DNA of 64,000 nucleotides from Caballeronia sordidicola (GCF_000729995.1 NZ_JNFG01000027.1:1-64000), one strand, 5' to 3'. Numbered from the stretch's first letter, positions 37,355-46,333 are shown. The notes: generated from the letters alone by a model not told the origin. Numbers and translations are program-made.

Positions 37355-37924
37355 TTATGCCGGTGCGACGGCGTCGAGCGCTTCCTCTTCCGACGGATGT
37401 GTGTGGGTCTGCCGGATTTGCTCGATCATCCTGGTTAAGACATCGAAGGCCGTTTCCGGCGTGGCCTGCGTCGGGGTTGGCTTGCTTGGGTTTTGATGTG
37501 CGATCCAATCACGATATTGCTTGATTTGCTTGACCTGTCCGATGAGATCAGAGTCAACTTCGCCTTTGAAAAGGTTGAGAATCTCACCAAACCGCCAGTA
37601 CTCGACTTCACTTTCGAACTTTTCTGCCAGCCTGTTCGCATACTGCTGTGGATATCCTGCGGCCAGCAGACGGTTCGCCGTTTGCAGATGCTCGATGACG
37701 AACCGCTCGAATGTGGCGAACAGCGCCAAGATGGCAAGGTCCGCTGCTTGCTTTGCTGCATCTTCGAGGGCGGTATTTGCCTCCTCCGGAGTTGCCTCAA
37801 CGAACTGTGTGCGTCGGATGAGTTCTTCATGCTGGATTTGAATCGTGCGCGTGGCGACCTTGAAGCAATCGTTCGCCACAGCAAATGCCTTATATACGGG
37901 ATCCAGTGGGTTATTAAAATTCAT
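37355..37924 (-). CDS. HEPN-like protein (possible RNase toxin/effector)
   Basis: This 189-residue protein is all-helical. It has ALFATFERFVIEHLQ in the middle and then YRDWIAHQN, whose Arg 138 and His 143 form the Rx4H motif typical of HEPN ribonucleases. Residues before it (YWRFGEILNLFK) also fit HEPN helices. The start overlaps the stop of the upstream gene by 11 bases, so the pair is coupled. HEPN proteins often act in toxin-antitoxin, abortive-infection or RNA-cleaving defence systems; that role here is inference. The GC content is lower than in the flanks, which supports transfer. Confidence 0.55.
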   Translation of the reverse strand: MNFNNPLDPVYKAFAVANDCFKVATRTIQIQHEELIRRTQFVEATPEEANTALEDAAKQAADLAILALFATFERFVIEHLQTANRLLAAGYPQQYANRLAEKFESEVEYWRFGEILNLFKGEVDSDLIGQVKQIKQYRDWIAHQNPSKPTPTQATPETAFDVLTRMIEQIRQTHTHPSEEEALDAVAPA

Positions 37925-38426
37925 AGTCGGACACGTCCGTGAGCAGGTCAAGAAACAGACTTTCATCAACGCGCTTTGGCCGGCGTACCCTGGCCTCGAT
38001 CCAGTACCAGCCATCTCCGTCGACTCCAGAAAGCATGGGTGTCGACGACGAGGCGGTGGTTTTTCCACCAACGATAGTTTGTGTCGAAAATGCCGGACCT
38101 TTTCCAACATAGAAAAGGAACGCATGTCTCGTCACACGGCCGATCAGGTCCACTCTCCCTTGCGCGCCGATGATTTTTGATCCGACAGGCAGGATCTTGG
38201 CCACTAACACTCCGTCCTTTGATATGTGAAGGCTCGGGGCATCATATTGGGCCATTAGCTCTTCATTGAGCGTTACAGTGTCGCGTTCTACGGTTAGACC
38301 ATGTTCTCTGCACCAGCCACTCACTGCCCCCAAAAAGCTCGTGACGCGCTCCACATACTCGATGGAAGAAAAGCCTGCATCTTCAGTTTTCGGTTCAGCC
38401 ACTATCTGTCCTTGTATTGTCAGCAT
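37914..38426 (-). CDS. Hypothetical partner of the HEPN-like gene
   Basis: This 170-residue protein is the first gene of the cassette. Start chosen at 38426 (MLTIQGQIVAEPK); no strong ribosome site. The middle has alternating beta-strand-like stretches (PSLHISKDGVLVAKILPVG and GRVDLIGRVTRHAFLFYVGKG), no membrane segment and no catalytic motif I recognise. Its overlap with the HEPN-like gene suggests antitoxin, sensor or targeting partner, but there is no direct evidence. Confidence 0.5.
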   Translation of the reverse strand: MLTIQGQIVAEPKTEDAGFSSIEYVERVTSFLGAVSGWCREHGLTVERDTVTLNEELMAQYDAPSLHISKDGVLVAKILPVGSKIIGAQGRVDLIGRVTRHAFLFYVGKGPAFSTQTIVGGKTTASSSTPMLSGVDGDGWYWIEARVRRPKRVDESLFLDLLTDVSDYEF

Positions 38427-38583
38427 GCGCCCACTGCGGCACGCCAACGCCTGCCAGCACATTCGATATATTTGCCCGTATCAGTGAGACATGAGCAGTG
38501 TTCTCGTACTCATATCTGAGGCGTCAGGCTACCACTGAATCTGTCTCGAAATCCTTTAAGCTAGCATGTCGCCGCTTCCTTTC

Positions 38584-38803
38584 TAAGGACACAACCGCGA
38601 TCGGCAAGGATCTTGCGCCGCCGGAGATCCGCCCGACGTTCGGGCGTTATCCAGAGTTGGCTAAACGCGCGGCGGAGGCGATCCCCGGTGCAAAGCTGGT
38701 CGAGTTTGCGGAGCTGGGGCATGCGCCACAGATGCAGGACCCGCAGGCGTTTCATCAGGCATTGCTCGCAGGGCTGGCAGCGCTTGGTGGGAATAGTAAT
38801 TGA
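38584..38803 (+). pseudogene. Right copy of the hydrolase 3' end (gene fragment)
   Basis: A 3' piece of the hydrolase gene at 35995-37089, covering KDTTAIGKDLAPPEIR to the stop TGA at 38801-38803. It has no start codon of its own. Base differences from the left copy are mostly silent, as expected for homologous alleles rather than fresh duplication. Downstream comes ynfA, probably the original neighbour. Confidence 0.85.
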
Positions 38804-38866
38804 CAGGGTGCTTGTAGAGACCGCCTATAGAGATCCCCTCGTGCACACGATACCCCGGCTGCCACT

Positions 38867-39187
38867 ATGAAGACGTTCCTGCTCTATGTTGTGACCGCCA
38901 TTGCCGAGATAGTGGGCTGCTATTTCCCCTATCGATGGCTGAAGGAGGGCGGTTCTCCCTGGCTGCTTATCCCCGGTGCGATGGCACTCGCACTCTTCGC
39001 ATGGTTGCTCACGCTGCATGCCAGCGCCGCCGGCCGCGTGTATGCCGCGTACGGCGGCGTGTATATCGCCGTGGCGATCATGTGGCTATGGATAGTCGAA
39101 CGGATTCGCCCGACTAGCTGGGATCTCGCCGGCGTCGCGATCGCGCTGGCCGGCATGAGCGTGATCGCGTTTCAGCCGCGCGGGTGA
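38867..39187 (+). CDS. ynfA: YnfA-family (UPF0060) membrane protein
   Basis: A 106-residue protein with four helices, related to small multidrug resistance transporters. Conserved elements are [13 protein letters not shown] and [19 protein letters not shown], ending in [10 protein letters not shown]. Transport substrates are not established for the family. No strong ribosome site is visible before the ATG. Confidence 0.9.
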   Translation: MKTFLLYVVTAIAEIVGCYFPYRWLKEGGSPWLLIPGAMALALFAWLLTLHASAAGRVYAAYGGVYIAVAIMWLWIVERIRPTSWDLAGVAIALAGMSVIAFQPRG

Positions 39188-39223
39188 TCGAGCTGAAAAA
39201 GCCAGGCGTCGAACAATTCAAAG

Positions 39224-40255
39224 TCAAGCCTCCAGCGCCAGCAACGCAAACGTCGCGAGCCAGTGCTCGCCCATGTAGTCACCCGCCACATGCGCCAAGC
39301 CCTCTGCAAGGTGGGCGTTCGCGGCGGCATCGAGCAAACCGATACGCACGTCGCCCGCCGGCAGCGCACGCGCGAGCGAACGCTGGCACCACGCGCGGCT
39401 GAGGTTCAGGCCGTCGAGGTGGGCGAGCTTGCCGTCACTGCGATCTGTCACAGTGGCCGGCACGAACAGCGTAGCGGGTTCGCTCGCGTCCAACCGGGGC
39501 AGGAACCGGTCGAACCAGCCGGCGAATTCGGCCGGGGGCAATACCCGCCGCATCAACTCGGCTTCCATTAGCGACGACGATAAAAACTCATCGCCGCCCG
39601 GTTCCCACGCCTGACAATCCGCATCGTTCAGATACCAGCGGCGCGCCGTATCGGCGATCAGCGTTTCGAACGCCGTGTCACCCACTTGGCGCGCATAGCC
39701 GATAGCCAGCGTCAACGCGAACGCCGTATTGAAATGCGTGCCCACCCGCAGCGGATACGTCAATTTCGGCAGGTACTCCGTGAAACGCTCGACAAACGCG
39801 TGCGCAAGCGGCGCCAATGTCACGGACCAGCGCTGGCCTTCTGTTGACTGCATCGAGTGGAGCTGGCCGGCAAGCGCGAGCAGCCATGCCCAGCCGTACG
39901 GACGCTCGAAACCACGTGCCTCCGGGCGCTGCAAGTACGCGAGTTCGGCGGCGACATTGGCATGAGTGAAATGCAAGTCGATCAACGCACGAATTTCGGG
40001 TGCTTCGGGCAACGCGGGAAAGCGGTTCACAAGCCGCGCGATCAACCAGTATCCGTGAACGCACGAATGCCAGTCGAAGCTGCCATAGAAAATGGGATGG
40101 AGGGCGCGCGGGCCTTGGGCATCGGCGGCGCTGCCCATCACGTGGTCGAGCTTGTTCGGGTATTCGCGCGTCAGGTGGCCCAGTGCGAGCCGGGCGAATT
40201 TCGATGCCAGGGCGGCGTCGAGCGTGTGATGCGTTTGATCGGACTGCGAGGTCAT
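39224..40255 (-). CDS. DUF2891 family protein
   Basis: This 343-residue protein matches DUF2891, with the typical HPIFYGSFDWHSCVHGYWL near residue 55 and FERPYGWAWLLALAGQLH. Its fold is likely an alpha/alpha barrel as in glycosidase-like proteins. No function is known. Start at 40255 after CTGGAGAA; convergent with ynfA. Confidence 0.88.
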   Translation of the reverse strand: MTSQSDQTHHTLDAALASKFARLALGHLTREYPNKLDHVMGSAADAQGPRALHPIFYGSFDWHSCVHGYWLIARLVNRFPALPEAPEIRALIDLHFTHANVAAELAYLQRPEARGFERPYGWAWLLALAGQLHSMQSTEGQRWSVTLAPLAHAFVERFTEYLPKLTYPLRVGTHFNTAFALTLAIGYARQVGDTAFETLIADTARRWYLNDADCQAWEPGGDEFLSSSLMEAELMRRVLPPAEFAGWFDRFLPRLDASEPATLFVPATVTDRSDGKLAHLDGLNLSRAWCQRSLARALPAGDVRIGLLDAAANAHLAEGLAHVAGDYMGEHWLATFALLALEA

Positions 40256-40703
40256 GCGGTTCTCCAGGAAAAACAGGCGTCCGCAATTATGGCAAGAGTT
40301 CGGCTGAGGGACCGCGTGAATAGAGAGCGTCAACGCGCGGGCAGGGCGTCGTTTTTTGTAACTCAGGGTAATTACTAAATTCTTTCAATTCGAGTGATTG
40401 TAAGGGTTCATTCTGAGTGTTTCACGCTGTCGCTCGGTTGGCCGTAAACCGTTGATCTAGTGGAAATTCAAAGCTAAGAAGGGCTTTGCGGAATTTTGAT
40501 CACTTCGTGTTCTGACAAATTTCTTTCCATGGAAATTAATATGTAAGCTAAATTTTGGCTGACTGTCATATTGCATCAAGCTGCTTCTCGTCGTATAAAC
40601 GTGCGCGCCAACGCAGCTCAAGGCGGCCCATCGTCGGCATGAGACCGGCGCAAGAGCGGCCACATGCCGCCGTTTTTAACACGCGACAGGAGCTTCACCC
40701 AGC
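40256..40703. other. Intergenic region before the MHS transporter
   Basis: It should hold divergent promoters for the DUF2891 gene and the transporter at 40704. Around 40360-40560 it is AT-rich. No gene or clear operator found. Confidence 0.5.
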
Positions 40704-41999
40704 ATGGCCGACACCGTCCTCTCAACTTCAGCCGACACCCGGCGACGCGTTCTCGCGATCGTCGGCGCTTCATCGGGAAATCTCGTCGAGTGGTTCGACT
40801 TTTATATCTACTCGTTCCTCGCGCTGTACTTCGCGCCGGCGTTCTTTCCGAGCGGGAACCCGACCACGCAGTTGCTCAACACCGCGGGCGTGTTTGCAGC
40901 GGGTTTCCTGATGCGGCCGATTGGAGGCTGGATGTTCGGCCGTATCGCAGACAAACACGGCCGCCGCACCTCGATGATGATTTCCGTGCTCATGATGTGC
41001 GCGGGCTCGCTCGTGATCTGCTTCTTGCCGACCTACGCGAGCATTGGTGCATGGGCGCCATTCTTCCTGCTGATCGCGCGGCTGTTCCAGGGCTTGTCGG
41101 TGGGCGGCGAATACGGGACGAGCGCGACCTACATGAGTGAAGTGGCGCTGCAGGGGCGGCGCGGGTTCTTCGCGTCGTTCCAGTACGTGACGCTGATTGG
41201 CGGGCAACTTGCCGCCTTGCTCGTCTTGGTCGTCCTGCAGCAGTTATTGACCACGGAAGAGTTGAGAGCGTGGGGCTGGCGTATCCCGTTCGGGATCGGC
41301 GCGCTCGCGGCGGTCGTGTCGCTGTATTTGCGAAAATCGCTCGATGAAACCACCACCGCCGAAACTCGCAAATTGAAGGAGGCCGGTACGTTGCGCGGCC
41401 TCATGCAGCATAAAGGCGCATTCCTCACCGTGGTTGGTTTCACGGCGGGCGGATCGCTGATCTTCTATACGTTCACCACGTACATGCAAAAGTATCTGGT
41501 GAACACCGCCGGCATGCATGCCAAGACGGCCAGCAACGTGATGACCGCGGCGTTGTTCATCTACATGATCATGCAGCCCGCATTCGGCGCGTTGTCGGAC
41601 CGGATTGGCCGTCGCACGTCGATGCTCTGGTTCGGTGGCCTCGCCACGTTCTGCACCGTGCCGCTCCTGTACGCGTTGAAGGACGTCACGAACCCGGTCA
41701 TGGCGTTCGTACTGGTGGTGGTTGCGCTGGCTGTCGTAAGTCTCTACACGTCGATCAGCGGACTGATCAAGGCCGAGATGTTCCCCGCGGAAGTGCGCGC
41801 GCTGGGGGTGGGTTTGTCGTATGCGGTCGCCAACGCGGTGTTCGGCGGCTCGGCGGAATACGTGGCGCTGTTCCTGAAGTCGATTGGCAGCGAATCGACG
41901 TTCTACTGGTACGTGACGGCACTGTGCGCGATTTCCTGGATCGTCTCGTTGCGGATGCGCGATTCGTCGAAGGAAGGGTACTTGCGCGACGTGCCTTGA
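40704..41999 (+). CDS. MHS-family MFS transporter (KgtP-like)
   Basis: This 431-residue proton symporter has twelve helices and the metabolite:H+ symporter signatures [18 protein letters not shown] (helix 1), [15 protein letters not shown] (loop 2-3) and [15 protein letters not shown] (helix 5). It resembles alpha-ketoglutarate permease KgtP and other dicarboxylate carriers. Specificity cannot be settled by sequence. Ribosome site AGGAG is placed before ATG, and a terminator follows at 42019. Confidence 0.9.
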   Translation: MADTVLSTSADTRRRVLAIVGASSGNLVEWFDFYIYSFLALYFAPAFFPSGNPTTQLLNTAGVFAAGFLMRPIGGWMFGRIADKHGRRTSMMISVLMMCAGSLVICFLPTYASIGAWAPFFLLIARLFQGLSVGGEYGTSATYMSEVALQGRRGFFASFQYVTLIGGQLAALLVLVVLQQLLTTEELRAWGWRIPFGIGALAAVVSLYLRKSLDETTTAETRKLKEAGTLRGLMQHKGAFLTVVGFTAGGSLIFYTFTTYMQKYLVNTAGMHAKTASNVMTAALFIYMIMQPAFGALSDRIGRRTSMLWFGGLATFCTVPLLYALKDVTNPVMAFVLVVVALAVVSLYTSISGLIKAEMFPAEVRALGVGLSYAVANAVFGGSAEYVALFLKSIGSESTFYWYVTALCAISWIVSLRMRDSSKEGYLRDVP

Positions 42000-42018
42000 T
42001 GGCATGGTTGACTTGATT

Positions 42019-42042
42019 CAAACCCGGCGTGAGCCGGGTTTG
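42019..42042 (+). terminator. Terminator between transporter and hipA
   Basis: CAAACCCGGC pairs with GCCGGGTTTG around a GTGA loop. The T-run is short. It separates the convergent transporter and hipBA transcripts and can serve both. Confidence 0.6.
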
Positions 42043-42090
42043 ACGCTGAATCGTCCAGGTCGCCGCGCATGTCGTCGCTCATGTCACCTC

Positions 42091-43443
42091 TCACGCAACT
42101 AATCTGGCTGGCATCGCGTCGAGTGAGGCCACCGTCCTGCGCAGTCCTTCGAAAATACGGTCGGCGACCCTGGCCGGAAACCCCTCCGGCAACTCAGCCG
42201 ACACGCGCTCGATAACACCCGGCGTGCGCGCAATCAGCCGCTGGATGATCGGCTCCGCATCTTGTCCATACGAGCATCGTGGCGCCATTGCGTTGAAGTG
42301 GCGGCGCTGGATATCGCGAAAAGCATAGTGACGGTTCTTACCCGACACAGCCATCGCAAGCCTGGCCTTGAACCACGACCACTGGCTCGCTCCCTTCCCC
42401 TCAACCGGCCAGATGGACATGACGTCATAAAGCGGCGTCAGCCGGTAACGTCCGCCCTGAAGCAAGCGGATGCTGAAGTTCTTCGCGTGCCCGTCCGGGG
42501 CCGCCAGCAGCCAGAAGAGTATCTGCGTGGTCAGCAGCGTTTCGATGTCTTCCCTGGCCGTCTCGGATTGCTGGAGCACTTGTGCCAGATCGATCACCCC
42601 CGGGCCACCTTCGTTTTCATACTTTTTGTGCGAGGGCAGGCCCATTACCTGGCAAAAGTCCTCTTGCGGCAGCCTCAAAATCCACTTGCCGCTTGAGTGC
42701 ATCTGGCGGTCAAAGCGTTTGACGCTCAGCGCGCGTTGCCGGCCGAAGGTCTTGATCTCCGTTTCAGCAACGGGTACGCCGTAGGCGTGCAGGAGATGCA
42801 TGCACAGCCATTCGTTTTCGACCGACGTGGTGAGGTCCGCGCGCCGGTTACCCACCAGGCCGAGCGGAAGCTTGAGGATATGCGTGGTGGGCGTGGCGCC
42901 ATGGGGTTTCATCCACTGACCCTCGTGCCAGAGGAGCGCGGTCTTTTCCTGCGCGCCGGCGAGAGAAATCCGGAAGTCGTCTTCGTCGTCCTGAGGGCCA
43001 AAAGTGCCGCTGCCGGCAGTCTGATTCAGGAGCGTCTCGATTTCTGCGTCACTGAGCGGGGTACCATCGATCTGCTCGACGCCAGTGGGCTCTTCGTCGA
43101 CGCCCAGGAGCTGGACCGCGCCCACGCAGTCCCGGCCAATGGCCTGTAAAAGATCAAACGCATCCAGCGTGTCGGTGCGGAACCGCTGGCCGATTCGCTT
43201 TCGAATGGCATCGCTGTCCGGCAGCAGGTTGTCGAAGTAGTTGAGCACCCGATCGCCTTTGAGCGGGGCGTTATCGAGCGGGATGGGCAACGAGAGCGAG
43301 AGGGGCCGGCTGAGCTCGGAGGCAGCCCACTCGGGGTCGTAGGCGAGTTCCATCGGGCCGCGAGTCGGAATGTTCCAGACGCCCATGCGTACGCCGTTGA
43401 CCCATACCGACAGCGCTCGGGAATGTGGTTTGCGTCCTGCCAT
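42091..43443 (-). CDS. hipA: HipA-family toxin kinase
   Basis: This 450-residue Ser/Thr kinase of the HipA family phosphorylates tRNA synthetases in studied examples and causes growth arrest or persistence. The core motifs are SLAGAQEKTALLW, ILKLPLGLVGNRRADL, the catalytic PDGHAKNFS, and the metal-binding LTPLYDVMS. Start at 43443 (MAGRKPHSRAL), overlapping the hipB stop (TAATG). The N-terminal domain 1 is complete. It is expressed with its antitoxin hipB. Confidence 0.92.
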   Translation of the reverse strand: MAGRKPHSRALSVWVNGVRMGVWNIPTRGPMELAYDPEWAASELSRPLSLSLPIPLDNAPLKGDRVLNYFDNLLPDSDAIRKRIGQRFRTDTLDAFDLLQAIGRDCVGAVQLLGVDEEPTGVEQIDGTPLSDAEIETLLNQTAGSGTFGPQDDEDDFRISLAGAQEKTALLWHEGQWMKPHGATPTTHILKLPLGLVGNRRADLTTSVENEWLCMHLLHAYGVPVAETEIKTFGRQRALSVKRFDRQMHSSGKWILRLPQEDFCQVMGLPSHKKYENEGGPGVIDLAQVLQQSETAREDIETLLTTQILFWLLAAPDGHAKNFSIRLLQGGRYRLTPLYDVMSIWPVEGKGASQWSWFKARLAMAVSGKNRHYAFRDIQRRHFNAMAPRCSYGQDAEPIIQRLIARTPGVIERVSAELPEGFPARVADRIFEGLRRTVASLDAMPARLVA

Positions 43444-43700
43444 TACCACTCCAGTGCAGACGGAGGGGAGGTTGGAACGGACGAACCCTTGTCCAGAACC
43501 TGAAGTTGCAGCCCGTATGCACCAAAAAGCGTCAGCAACTGATTGAGTGTCAACGCAGCGGCATCGGTTTCGAGCGTTGATATGCGGCTTTGGCTGACGC
43601 CGAGCCGCGCGGCCGCCTCGGCCTGGGTGAGGCCCGCGCGCCGGCGGCCGGCCGCCAGAACCTGACCCATCTGGTAAGGCGTTGTGATGGTCTGCTGCAT
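43443..43700 (-). CDS. hipB: HipB-family antitoxin (Xre DNA-binding)
   Basis: This 85-residue protein has a Cro/C1-type helix-turn-helix (GLTQAEAAARLGVSQSRIS) and a short C-terminal strand (LQLQVLD) as in HipB. It binds HipA to neutralise it and represses the operon. The TAA overlaps the ATG of hipA. The repeats at 43707-43827, directly upstream of its start, are the likely operators. Confidence 0.9.
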   Translation of the reverse strand: MQQTITTPYQMGQVLAAGRRRAGLTQAEAAARLGVSQSRISTLETDAAALTLNQLLTLFGAYGLQLQVLDKGSSVPTSPPSALEW

Positions 43701-43706
43701 GGCAAT

Positions 43707-43827
43707 TATCTCTCACACGAATAAAAGCAATTTATTCGTTTAACAGATATTTGTCAATTATGCGTGTGGCAGATATTTGGCATTTATCTGTCACACGCAT
43801 AATTGGCGTTTATTCGTGTGACAGATA
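43707..43827. promoter_or_regulatory. Five 18-bp operator-like repeats upstream of hipBA
   Basis: Copies close to TTATTCGTGTGACAGATA occur at 43732-43749, 43758-43775 and 43810-43827 on the plus strand, and at 43707-43724 and 43785-43802 in opposite orientation. Spacing from start to start is 25-27 bases, about 2.5 helical turns. They cover the promoter region of hipBA and probably bind HipB. Confidence 0.85.
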
Positions 43828-44154
43828 TTCCTGGAGACACCGGCATCAAACGATGCTGGAGGCCTGAGGGGATCAAGTTTTTGCGCCCCTGTGCCCGCAA
43901 TTACGCGCCTCTGTGCGCGTGGGTTGCCGTTAAACCACGGGTTTGCTGTTGATTCTGCTAGTTTTTACCGCCTGCTCAGACAAAACGCGCATTATTGAGA
44001 TAACGGTAAGATTGCGATCAGATGCCTACTTAGGCGACGCCCCGATCACGATCCGGCTCGTCGCCGTCATGACGGGCTCGCCAGGACCTGAGCGTCAAGC
44101 GCATGTGAACCAGCTGCGCGGCGCTTGCGAGTCCGTCTGCTTGGAGACTAGCCC

Positions 44155-44811
44155 ATGGAAGATTTCGATGAAACGCTGTACCTCGTGTGGCGAGCCAACC
44201 TGAACGTGCTCGCAGGATCGCCGGCTGGCGGCGCGAGGATTGCCCGCATGATGAGTTTTTCCCCGTCGTACATGAAACTGATCTTGGCCGGAAGGCGGGA
44301 TTTCAGTGAGGAGTTCGTGCGCGGGGTGGAAACCGTCACTGGCTTGCCGCCGCGCTGGCTGGACGAGCGCCGCGACCGGCGCGACATTCCGCTGGAGACC
44401 CAGCGCGCAATGGACGAGGAAACGCCCGCTGCCGTGTTCCGCGGCAATGCACATCCGGCCCCCAAGCGGCCCGTGCTGCGTGGGCCGGAACCGCTCCTCT
44501 CTCAGACGGAGGCGACCCGGCGCATCGCCGACCAGGCACTTCAGCAGGTGGAGACGAATCGGCGCGACCAGATGTTCCGGCGCAACCGCGACCTGTTGCT
44601 GACTGATCTGCGCCGCGTGGAGCGGCAGCTTTCGATGGTCCAGCTTGATAGCATCAGTGCGAAGGCGGACGATCTGCGCGCGTCGGGCAAACTGGACGAT
44701 CCGGTGAAAGCCGATCTTGCCGGCCGGATCGAGCAGATCGACAAACACCGCGCCATGCTGATGCAGCATGTCGATAAGCTGGCCCTGCTGCTGACCGGTC
44801 TCGACGACTAG
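44155..44811 (+). CDS. Hypothetical protein with N-terminal helix-turn-helix and C-terminal coiled coil
   Basis: This 218-residue protein has residues 25-65 resembling a phage-repressor-type helix-turn-helix (MMSFSPSYMKLILAGRRDF, then EEFVRGVETVTGLPPRWLD). The C-terminal half (residues ~130-215) is a charged coiled coil rich in Arg, Asp and Gln. It has no membrane segment. I do not recognise a named family. It lies between hipBA and the tRNA-anchored island. Confidence 0.6.
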   Translation: MEDFDETLYLVWRANLNVLAGSPAGGARIARMMSFSPSYMKLILAGRRDFSEEFVRGVETVTGLPPRWLDERRDRRDIPLETQRAMDEETPAAVFRGNAHPAPKRPVLRGPEPLLSQTEATRRIADQALQQVETNRRDQMFRRNRDLLLTDLRRVERQLSMVQLDSISAKADDLRASGKLDDPVKADLAGRIEQIDKHRAMLMQHVDKLALLLTGLDD

Positions 44812-44817
44812 AGCGGA

Positions 44818-45006
44818 CTAACGCGTCCGTTTTCCGTGACTGTTGCGACGTTCCGGCTCCAGGGCAGGTTCATGATCGACCGAGATCGCGACCGGATCGC
44901 TTGCGGGAAAACTCTCGTCCAGCGCTTCGTCCAGGGCAGCCTCGCGATGCTTTGCGTCTGCCGGCGTTTCCGGCTTGCCGTGCGGTAGTGTTTTCGGTTG
45001 CGCCAT
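44818..45006 (-). CDS. Conserved small protein with DESFPASDP motif
   Basis: A 62-residue hydrophilic protein with the motif DEALDESFPASDPVAISV, which recurs in short conserved proteobacterial proteins of unknown function. The N-terminal third is Lys/Pro-rich. A GGAGC ribosome site lies just before the ATG at 45006. Confidence 0.7.
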   Translation of the reverse strand: MAQPKTLPHGKPETPADAKHREAALDEALDESFPASDPVAISVDHEPALEPERRNSHGKRTR

Positions 45007-45088
45007 GGCAACGCTCCTTCAATGAACCAGCAGATTTTCACTATAGCAGCGCGAAGGTGCGCGCGCTGTCATGCGTTGGCATCGGTAT

Positions 45089-45131
45089 CATAATCCGCAG
45101 GTCCGGGGTTCGAATTCCTGATTCGCCACCA
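45089..45131 (+). other. 3' half of a CAU-anticodon tRNA gene, likely attachment-site remnant
   Basis: From the CAT anticodon at 45089 onwards the sequence is tRNA-like. It has a T-arm (loop TTCGAAT with a 5-bp stem), a 7-base acceptor 3' strand ATTCGCC, a discriminator A and encoded CCA ending at 45131. The expected 5' half (beginning GGCGAAT) is missing; upstream bases do not pair. An integrase gene starts 114 bases later. This is the usual appearance of an att site made by an integrating element that uses a tRNA 3' end. Confidence 0.75.
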
Positions 45132-45244
45132 GCATCTAAAAGGCTCTGTGAACTGCGGGTTATTCCGCAGGGCCTTTTTCTTTTACAGGTCCTTCTCGGT
45201 GCAGATACGGTGCAATACGCGGTGCCACCCCAACGAGGAGCACC

Positions 45245-45736
45245 ATGGCTGCACTAACAAAAACACCCTCGGGAACTTGGAAAGCGACTATCCGGGGCGT
45301 CGGATGGCCCACTGCCGTAAAAACGTTCCGAACCAAGCGCGATGCTGAAGATTGGAGCCGCCGAACGGAAGACGAAATGGTTCGCGGCGTTTTCATTCAG
45401 CGTGGCCCTTCCGAAAGGACAACGATCGCAGACGCGCTGGACAGATACGAACGCGAAATCGTTCCGACGAAGAAAGTGAGCACACAGCGACGCGAGGCTG
45501 CACGGCTTCGACTAGTAAAACAAAGGTTTGGACAATACTCGTTAGCCGCCATAACTCCCGATCTCGTTGCCAAGTTTCGGGACGCTCCCTTTGCCGAAGG
45601 AAAAGCAGACAACACAGCCCGCTTGGAGCTCGCGCTTCTCGGCCACCTTTTCACGATCGCCATCAAAGAATGGCACATCGGCCTGGTGCCAACCCTGTTA
45701 CCAATATTCGGAAGCCGAGCCCCGGCGAGGGGCGGG
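45245..45736 (+). pseudogene. Tyrosine-type site-specific integrase, truncated and frameshifted
   Basis: Start ATG 45245, preceded by GAGGAG. It encodes the N-terminal Arm-binding and core-binding domains of a phage-type integrase (GTWKATIRGVGWPTAVKTFR; ARLELALLGHLFTIAIKEWH). A frameshift near 45690 moves the continuation (NPVTNIRKPSPGEGR) to another frame. The sequence then breaks at about 45736, where a transposase stub begins on the other strand. The catalytic domain (RKRHY residues) is absent, so it is inactive. Confidence 0.82.
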
Positions 45737-45829
45737 CGTTTCTCTGGCCAGCGCCGAAACCAGCGCGTTTTCCGGCGGCATCATGCCCCACACCAGCGCT
45801 TCTTTTCTTTCTGCTGAGTAGGCTTTCAT
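45737..45829 (-). pseudogene. Transposase OrfA N-terminal stub
   Basis: On the minus strand, ATG at 45829 starts KAYSAERKEALVWGMMPPEN, then ALVSALARET, typical of the helix-turn-helix start of IS3/IS2-like OrfA. It is cut off at about 45737, where the integrase remnant begins. It probably inserted into the island and was later deleted with part of the integrase. Confidence 0.6.
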
Positions 45830-45924
45830 TCGCCCTGATTTTACCGCCCCCGGACCACGTCTATAAGAATCAGAAAACACGACAACTATTCTGACGCCGG
45901 GGGCATTCGGCAACCTGCGTGTCA

Positions 45925-46333
45925 GGAAGTGCGTGTATGCCCCAGCAAGCCCAACGCTGCGCCGAGTTGGAGAGCGGCGCCGACACCTTGAAGCGCGCGC
46001 GACCAGTTCAGCATAGCTGGGCTTTGCGCGACCCCGCAGAGTATGGCGGGATCGAAAATATCGCCAGGCCAGCAAACAGAATTCGCCGGCGACCAAGTCG
46101 ATCAGCCAGCTAACCGGTCGGTAGCAGTATGCTGCGAAGCTGAGGACATACACGCTCACCACCCATTCGATATCGGAAAACGCCGCATGCATGTCCTGAG
46201 CGGTCGCCGGAAGCGACACAGCGACAATGTTTGCATCCAGCATGATCAAGAACGAAATGCCTGAGCAGCAAAGCAATGTACGTCTTAGAAGTCTTACCCG
46301 AGAACCACTAGAATCTCTACAGGCAGCCAACAA
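45925..46333 (-). pseudogene. MFS drug-transporter (DHA2/EmrB type), N-terminal remnant
   Basis: The frame from 46333 reads FLIMLDANIVAVSLPATAQD and IEWVVSVYVLSFAA, the first helices of DHA2-type exporters. It then shifts frame; the block LNWSRALQGVGAALQLGAAL, which belongs to helix 4-5, is in another frame. More than two thirds of the protein is missing. The stretch 45830-45924 between it and the transposase stub shows nothing. Confidence 0.75.

Noticed and set aside
43707-43827. CRISPR array
   Set aside because: The repeats are 18 bases, in both orientations and with 7-9 base gaps, so they are operators, not spacer-separated repeats. No CRISPR array was seen elsewhere.
45061-45131. Complete tRNA gene
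   Set aside because: Only the 3' half can be folded; no matching 5' acceptor or D-arm exists upstream.
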